Source: a virus. From it: a stretch of DNA of 52,519 bases. The stretch lies in IMG/VR virus record IMGVR_UViG_3300040801_001234, positions 1 through 52,519 of that record; one strand, written 5' to 3'. Position numbers and translations under genes: made by a program. Shown one piece after another: positions 48,811 through 52,519 of this stretch (position 1 is its first letter; each line of letters begins with the position of its first letter). The notes under the pieces are model-generated. The model was not told the DNA's origin, did no database searches, and saw nothing but the letters and a program-made list of their open reading frames with translations.

Positions 48811-51000
48811 CTATTCTTCATCCTGACAGATGACCTTGAACCCTCGTTCTATCAAGGCATCAGCATATCCACGGTTTCCTCTTGAAAGGAACATAATGCT
48901 CTTGAATCCCCAACCTTCGTTCTTAAAGTGGTCAATACAACCATCAGTGAACAAAATTAGGAGCTTGCGATTGTTTTCGTTCTTTAGTTTCTTGTAAATG
49001 ACTTGCATGGTTGTACCACCAGTCTCAACGACTGGAATATTCTTAATAGAACGTAGCCGTACCATCTTGTCGAAAGCAATGCTATGGTGGCATTGGATCA
49101 TACGAACCTTATTGACATCGCAATCTCTAACAATCTTTTCGATTTGATTAACGAAATCATTGTAATCAGCATAGCTGATAGAGCCACTAGTATCAATGGC
49201 AACGATTAGGTCAATGCCACGTTCGCGCCTCTTACCAGGAAACATTCCAGCAATGCGCCGATTCTCACGGCTCATGGTATAATCTAATTCTTGTGGATTG
49301 ATAGCAGTAGCCACATACTTAGCTAAGATATCCTTCCATGACTTAGTACGGACCTTGAACCAGTCGTGAATATAGGCACCCAAAGATTCCATTCCAGGAG
49401 TGCGATTTAAGCAGCGTTCCACTTCGTTAGGATCGTCTGGATTGAACCCAGCCCGCTTCATAGAGTCGCGAACAACTCCCTTTGCCTCTTGCCGTGCGCA
49501 AGCAGAAGTCACATCCCAACCACCATGAGCAGCACCGACACCTTCACCACGACCTCGTTCTTTTGTGGTCGCTCCTCCGCTGCTACTATCGCCTTTGGAT
49601 TTACTGGCTTTTCCGCCCTTAGATTCCTTACGGACTTGATCGACCTTTCCTCCTTCTTGTTTTGGCTTGGGTTGGCTACCATCGCCATTACTATCAGCAG
49701 AGTCTTCGTCTCCGTTGCCCTTTCCATCCTTGTCAGAATCTTCGTCACCTTCTTTGCCATCCTTACCATCTCCTTCATCGTCGCCATCGGCTTCGCCTTC
49801 ATCGTCGCCTTCGCCACGTTCATCTTCGGCAATGTTGTCCCATTGATTATGGTCATCATATCCACGAACAGGATTTCCCTTTCCAGAGCCTTGACCCTCT
49901 CCTTCACCTTCACCCTCTTGGAAGATCATAGTCTCTTCAAGGATTCGATAGTAGAAGTCGGCAGACTTTTTGTCAGTTAGGTTAGTAGGATGCCAAGAAC
50001 TACCATCAAGCATATATTCCTTTTCCAAGGCTTCAACCCGTGGAAAAGCTACTTGAACGAAATCCTGAACACTCATGTCATGAGACAGTCCGAACTTTTT
50101 CTTTGCCTTTTTGCGAAGATCAATTTCGTTAATAATCTTATGACGAGCATAACTAATGACAAACCGAGAATAGAAAGTTTCGTTTTCTTTTGCAATGAGA
50201 ACCTTGAGCATTTCAGGAGGGAAATCAACGCACTGATTGATTGCGTAGTCAGTTGCCAGATTAAATTGCCCATGAATGCGCTTGCCAGTACGTCCAATGT
50301 GATGCCACAAAATATGCATCATTTCATGGATCATAATAGCAACTACACAACGATTAATATACACAGAATTAGTAATGGCATTATTCCAGAGATACCATCC
50401 CAATTCCGTCCATGATCCCTGCTTCTCAGACTTTTCCATTTCTCGCCACAAAGCCTGATCCCAACCGTAGTTTTGGGTTAGTTTAGCTGAATGCTTACTC
50501 TTGCCTTTGGTAAGCAAGTCCCATTCATTTTCAGCCTTCTCTGCTTCAGCGGCTCGCTTAGCCACTTCCTCTTCATCAGCAATAGTCTTTACAGGTTCAG
50601 ACTTGCCTTTATTTTTCTTTTTAGAGGATTTCTTGGCATCTTCTGCGCGCTTCTGGGCAGTCTTAACCAACGAATCGTCATACAGCCCCATTGCTGCAAT
50701 CATCATTAGTTTATACGATTCAAGAGGATTAAACCAAATCTTAAAAGTATGGGCGTTGCCCATGAAGGAAGCAGCCGCTGCGCCAGGAAATGCAAAGTCA
50801 TCATACTGCCAGAAACGAACCACTAATGCCTTCCAGAAGACAGAACGTTGGAAATCGTTTCCTTGAAATTCTCCATTATAGTTGGAATTCACAGTAGGCT
50901 TAGTATGGAAGATTGATTCCACTTCATCAAAGATAGTTCCACGATTGTGTTGGAACGCAGGAACCTTACCAAAGATTAGCTTAAGGGTTGACGCACGCAT
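48811..51000 (-). CDS. Metallopeptidase-like and VWA-domain protein (MoxR partner)
   Basis: A 729-residue protein. AIMIHEMMHILWHH gives a zinc HExxH (H225, E226, H229), followed by FNLATDYAIN (D251), as in the DUF2201-type putative metallopeptidase domain. A Lys/Ala-rich insertion (115-160) and a long Gly/Asp/Glu-rich linker (~365-455) come next. The C-terminus is a VWA-like domain with MIDAS motif LIVAIDTSGSIS, the conserved ETGGTT loop and LILFTDGCID. The start is set at ATG 51000, nine bases after AAAGG; a GTG at 51009 overlaps that site. It is likely to be activated or inserted by the adjacent MoxR ATPase. Confidence 0.85.
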   Translation of the reverse strand: MRASTLKLIFGKVPAFQHNRGTIFDEVESIFHTKPTVNSNYNGEFQGNDFQRSVFWKALVVRFWQYDDFAFPGAAAASFMGNAHTFKIWFNPLESYKLMMIAAMGLYDDSLVKTAQKRAEDAKKSSKKKNKGKSEPVKTIADEEEVAKRAAEAEKAENEWDLLTKGKSKHSAKLTQNYGWDQALWREMEKSEKQGSWTELGWYLWNNAITNSVYINRCVVAIMIHEMMHILWHHIGRTGKRIHGQFNLATDYAINQCVDFPPEMLKVLIAKENETFYSRFVISYARHKIINEIDLRKKAKKKFGLSHDMSVQDFVQVAFPRVEALEKEYMLDGSSWHPTNLTDKKSADFYYRILEETMIFQEGEGEGEGQGSGKGNPVRGYDDHNQWDNIAEDERGEGDDEGEADGDDEGDGKDGKEGDEDSDKDGKGNGDEDSADSNGDGSQPKPKQEGGKVDQVRKESKGGKASKSKGDSSSGGATTKERGRGEGVGAAHGGWDVTSACARQEAKGVVRDSMKRAGFNPDDPNEVERCLNRTPGMESLGAYIHDWFKVRTKSWKDILAKYVATAINPQELDYTMSRENRRIAGMFPGKRRERGIDLIVAIDTSGSISYADYNDFVNQIEKIVRDCDVNKVRMIQCHHSIAFDKMVRLRSIKNIPVVETGGTTMQVIYKKLKNENNRKLLILFTDGCIDHFKNEGWGFKSIMFLSRGNRGYADALIERGFKVICQDEE

Positions 51001-51021
51001 GTATATCACCTTTCTGCGCCT

Positions 51022-51049
51022 AGTATATCATGGTATTCAGGCAATGAAA
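51022..51049 (-). promoter_or_regulatory. Possible sigma70-like promoter for the VWA gene (TTCATT-N16-TATACT)
   Basis: On the minus strand, TATACT (51027 to 51022) is a good -10, identical to that of uvsY. TTCATT 16 bases upstream is a weak -35. Further upstream, near-repeats GTATCATACAC and GTATCACACAG (51117-51075) could be operator half-sites. Confidence 0.4.
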
Positions 51050-51117
51050 TGCCTAACTGAGGGAGTCTGCCTTACTGTGTGATACGCCTAGAGTGGGTGC
51101 CACAGTGTATGATACAG

Positions 51118-51675
51118 TTACTTTCTTTTACCTCTGTGAGAAGTCTTGGCGTTGCTAGAGTTCTTTTTGGAACGTAACTTGTTGATAGACTTCTGAACTT
51201 TTCTTTTTTCAAAAGGATCAAGATGGTCAATGAAAAGCTTACCATCTAAATGATCATATTCATGAAGTATAGCAGTCCAGTAAGGATCGTCTGATACGTT
51301 TTCGGCAACCAGCTCAAATTTTTCATTATTTTCATTATAGGCTTCAATAATATACCTATTAGGTCTTTTAACCCAAGCCCACACATTAGGTATGCTTAAA
51401 CATCCTTCTTTGTATTGACTTTCACCTTCAGTGTCTCTAATTACGGGATTAAAGAAAAAGTTTGGTCTTGAATTTGATATAAGAGGACTAATAAAAAATA
51501 GTCGTCCAGCGATTCCAAGCTGAGGAGCAGCAAGTCCATATCCGTTGAGCAACATACAAGACATCTTAAGAGCCTTGGTTAAAAGCTCTAATTCATTTTC
51601 AGGATCATCGAAATTAAATTTAACGCATGTTTCTCTGAGAATTTTATTTGGATATTTAACTATATGACTATTCAT
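51118..51675 (-). CDS. Peptide deformylase
   Basis: A 185-residue protein with all three metal-binding motifs: GYGLAAPQLG (motif 1), EGCLSIP (motif 2, Cys ligand) and ILHEYDHLDGKLF (motif 3, HExxH). It removes the formyl group from nascent proteins. Complete at both ends, with a basic C-terminal tail (NKLRSKKN...HRGKRK) beyond the usual fold. Phage deformylases are known from cyanophages and other marine phages, where they may support host organelle-type or phage protein synthesis. The ATG overlaps the upstream gene by eight bases. Confidence 0.94.
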   Translation of the reverse strand: MNSHIVKYPNKILRETCVKFNFDDPENELELLTKALKMSCMLLNGYGLAAPQLGIAGRLFFISPLISNSRPNFFFNPVIRDTEGESQYKEGCLSIPNVWAWVKRPNRYIIEAYNENNEKFELVAENVSDDPYWTAILHEYDHLDGKLFIDHLDPFEKRKVQKSINKLRSKKNSSNAKTSHRGKRK

Positions 51676-52129
51676 TATTTTTCTTTTCTTGTTCCCTTTT
51701 CCATCTTAAGTATGGATTGGACTCATATGGCGTCCACTTGGAATTTTTCGGTGCTGATTTCAATTTTGACCCTTGCTCTATAATAAAGTCTCTAGAGTCG
51801 CATCCTATCATTATATAATGATATGGTTCTGACGAAGGTCCACGAATTTTGTAAACCATCTTACTTTGACCTACTTTATAAACTACAAGGTCTCCGGTAT
51901 TAAATTTAACCTTATCAGGGTCGTCAGCCCAAGTCTCAATGGGGTTTAAAATTCTTGGTGCCCCATCATCACGGAGTAAGTTTAAGTCATCCTCTCCGTC
52001 TCCTTGTCTTTCTTCCTCAGACATCGAAAAATAAGACTTCACAGCTTCCATCTCAGGTTCTTTTTCTGATTCTGGTTGCTGATGACGGTCAAAAAACTCT
52101 ATATCATTGTTATTGTCTACATCAGTCAT
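51668..52129 (-). CDS. Hypothetical protein with SH3-like segment
   Basis: A 153-residue protein. The N-terminal ~65 residues are acidic and disordered. Then KVKFNTGDLVVYKVGQSKMVYKI and YHYIMIGCDSRDFIIEQGSKL look like a small SH3-like barrel. The C-terminus is charged. It overlaps peptide deformylase and the next gene by eight bases each, so the group is translated as a unit. Function unknown. Confidence 0.55.
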   Translation of the reverse strand: MTDVDNNNDIEFFDRHQQPESEKEPEMEAVKSYFSMSEEERQGDGEDDLNLLRDDGAPRILNPIETWADDPDKVKFNTGDLVVYKVGQSKMVYKIRGPSSEPYHYIMIGCDSRDFIIEQGSKLKSAPKNSKWTPYESNPYLRWKREQEKKNNE

Positions 52130-52367
52130 TATCAGTTAAATCTTCTTTTGGTTCTGGTAATTTCTTTTTTGTTTTTGTAATTTCTGCACTAGTATAAATT
52201 CCCCTCGCCCTTGGATTCTTCTTATTTAATTTAGACACGCTCCAATGACAAGTATATGTTTCTTCACCATTATCGTTTTGGTTAACATAAACAACAACCC
52301 CTTCGTTAAAGAATGGGTTAGAAGTATGTTGAATTCGATCACCAATCTTAAACTTTTTAATTCTCAT
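52122..52367 (-). CDS. Hypothetical small protein, KOW/SH3-like
   Basis: An 81-residue protein. KKFKIGDRIQHTSNPFFNEGVVVYVNQ and ETYTCHWSV read like a small barrel ('F.iGD.V.h.....GiV.......Y.V.W'), with a Lys-rich tail. Coupled to neighbours by overlaps at both ends. No specific function. Confidence 0.55.
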   Translation of the reverse strand: MRIKKFKIGDRIQHTSNPFFNEGVVVYVNQNDNGEETYTCHWSVSKLNKKNPRARGIYTSAEITKTKKKLPEPKEDLTDND

Positions 52368-52519
52368 TTAGTTTCTTTCGTTCTGTGTTAAGATAACTTA
52401 GCAACTTGGTTTGGTTGTTGAATGACGGATCAACTATCACTTTATCAAGTGCCTTTTCTAGAAGTGTATCGACAGTCATTTCATTTTCAATCCCAAAAGC
52501 TATCTTAATCAAATCTTTA
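52357..52519 (-). CDS. C-terminal fragment of a hypothetical protein (5' end beyond window)
   Basis: Open on the minus strand from the window edge to a TAA at 52359-52357, overlapping the next ATG by 11 bases like its neighbours. The visible 53 residues are helical and charged (DTLLEKALDKVIVDPSF ... LSYLNTERKKLNEN). It may alternatively begin at an ATG inside the window (40 residues). Confidence 0.5.
   Translation of the reverse strand, partial: KDLIKIAFGIENEMTVDTLLEKALDKVIVDPSFNNQTKLLSYLNTERKKLNEN

Noticed and set aside
49489-49980. Open frame of 163 codons on the plus strand opposite the VWA gene
   Set aside because: It mirrors the Gly/Asp/Glu-rich linker of the real gene, has no ribosome-binding site and gives a biased Phe/Ile/Ser/Thr product. 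The same applies to frames opposite the acidic proteins at 5.7-6.2 kb and 39.7-40.0 kb.
1-52519. tRNA genes, rRNA or CRISPR arrays
   Set aside because: No tRNA-like cloverleaf or regularly spaced repeat array was noticed while reading. A covariance-model search would be needed to exclude a tRNA firmly.

Overview
The window is a contiguous block of a T4-like contractile-tailed phage (Caudoviricetes, myovirus morphotype) with A+T-rich DNA. The order portal, core, protease, scaffold, capsid, neck, terminase, sheath, tube, tape measure, baseplate follows T4 logic, and at least nine rightward copies of the T4-type late promoter TATAAATA sit upstream of structural genes. UvsW, UvsY and a T4 RNase H-type nuclease support the same placement. 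The host cannot be read from the sequence; relatives with this mix of genes are mostly aquatic phages (inference).

Layout. 1-3.9 kb (leftward): a truncated glycosyltransferase-like gene, then the UvsW helicase encoded as two genes joined by a split intein, then UvsY. 3.9-10.2 kb (rightward): unknown proteins, a large acidic virion-type protein, a Holliday-junction-resolvase-like nuclease and two paralogous putative internal capsid proteins. 10.3-11.6 kb: RNase H and, convergent to it, the head-completion nuclease gp4. 11.7-17.6 kb: head module (gp20, gp21, gp22, gp23). 17.7-19.5 kb: a free-standing Vsr-like homing endonuclease. 19.5-24.5 kb: neck and small terminase (gp13, gp14, gp15, gp16). 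24.5-28.3 kb: a 'fractured' large terminase: N-half with a very short intein fragment, a Vsr-like endonuclease gene, then the C-half. 28.4-39.7 kb: sheath, tube, gp26-like chaperone with an in-register U7 slippery heptamer, tape measure, and baseplate (gp48, gp53, gp27-like, tube-initiator-like). 39.7-43.2 kb: acidic and Ser-rich virion-type proteins. 43.2-46.3 kb (leftward): ClpP-like protease, dNMP-kinase-like protein and zinc-ribbon proteins. 46.4-51.0 kb (leftward): a three-gene module with a MoxR-type AAA+ ATPase, a metallopeptidase-like/VWA protein and a protein of unknown family. 51.1-52.5 kb (leftward): peptide deformylase and small unknowns.

How it works together. The prohead is built on gp20 with gp22 as core. 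gp21 should cut [L/I]xE|[S/A/G] sites, which are visible in gp21, gp22, gp23, the 834-residue acidic protein and both internal-protein paralogues. gp16 and trans-spliced gp17 package DNA through gp20. Two promoter classes recur: late TATAAATA, and a sigma70-like class TTGNNN-N16-TANNNT in front of non-structural genes. Both inteins break a catalytic ATPase motif (Walker A in gp17, the DExH box in UvsW), so both enzymes should be inactive until trans-splicing occurs.

Strongest leads: the terL fractured gene with an atypical split intein and its own late promoter; the UvsW split intein with Ser at the penultimate position and no endonuclease; the predicted -1 frameshift before the tape measure; the MoxR/VWA module; and overlapping face-to-face promoters.
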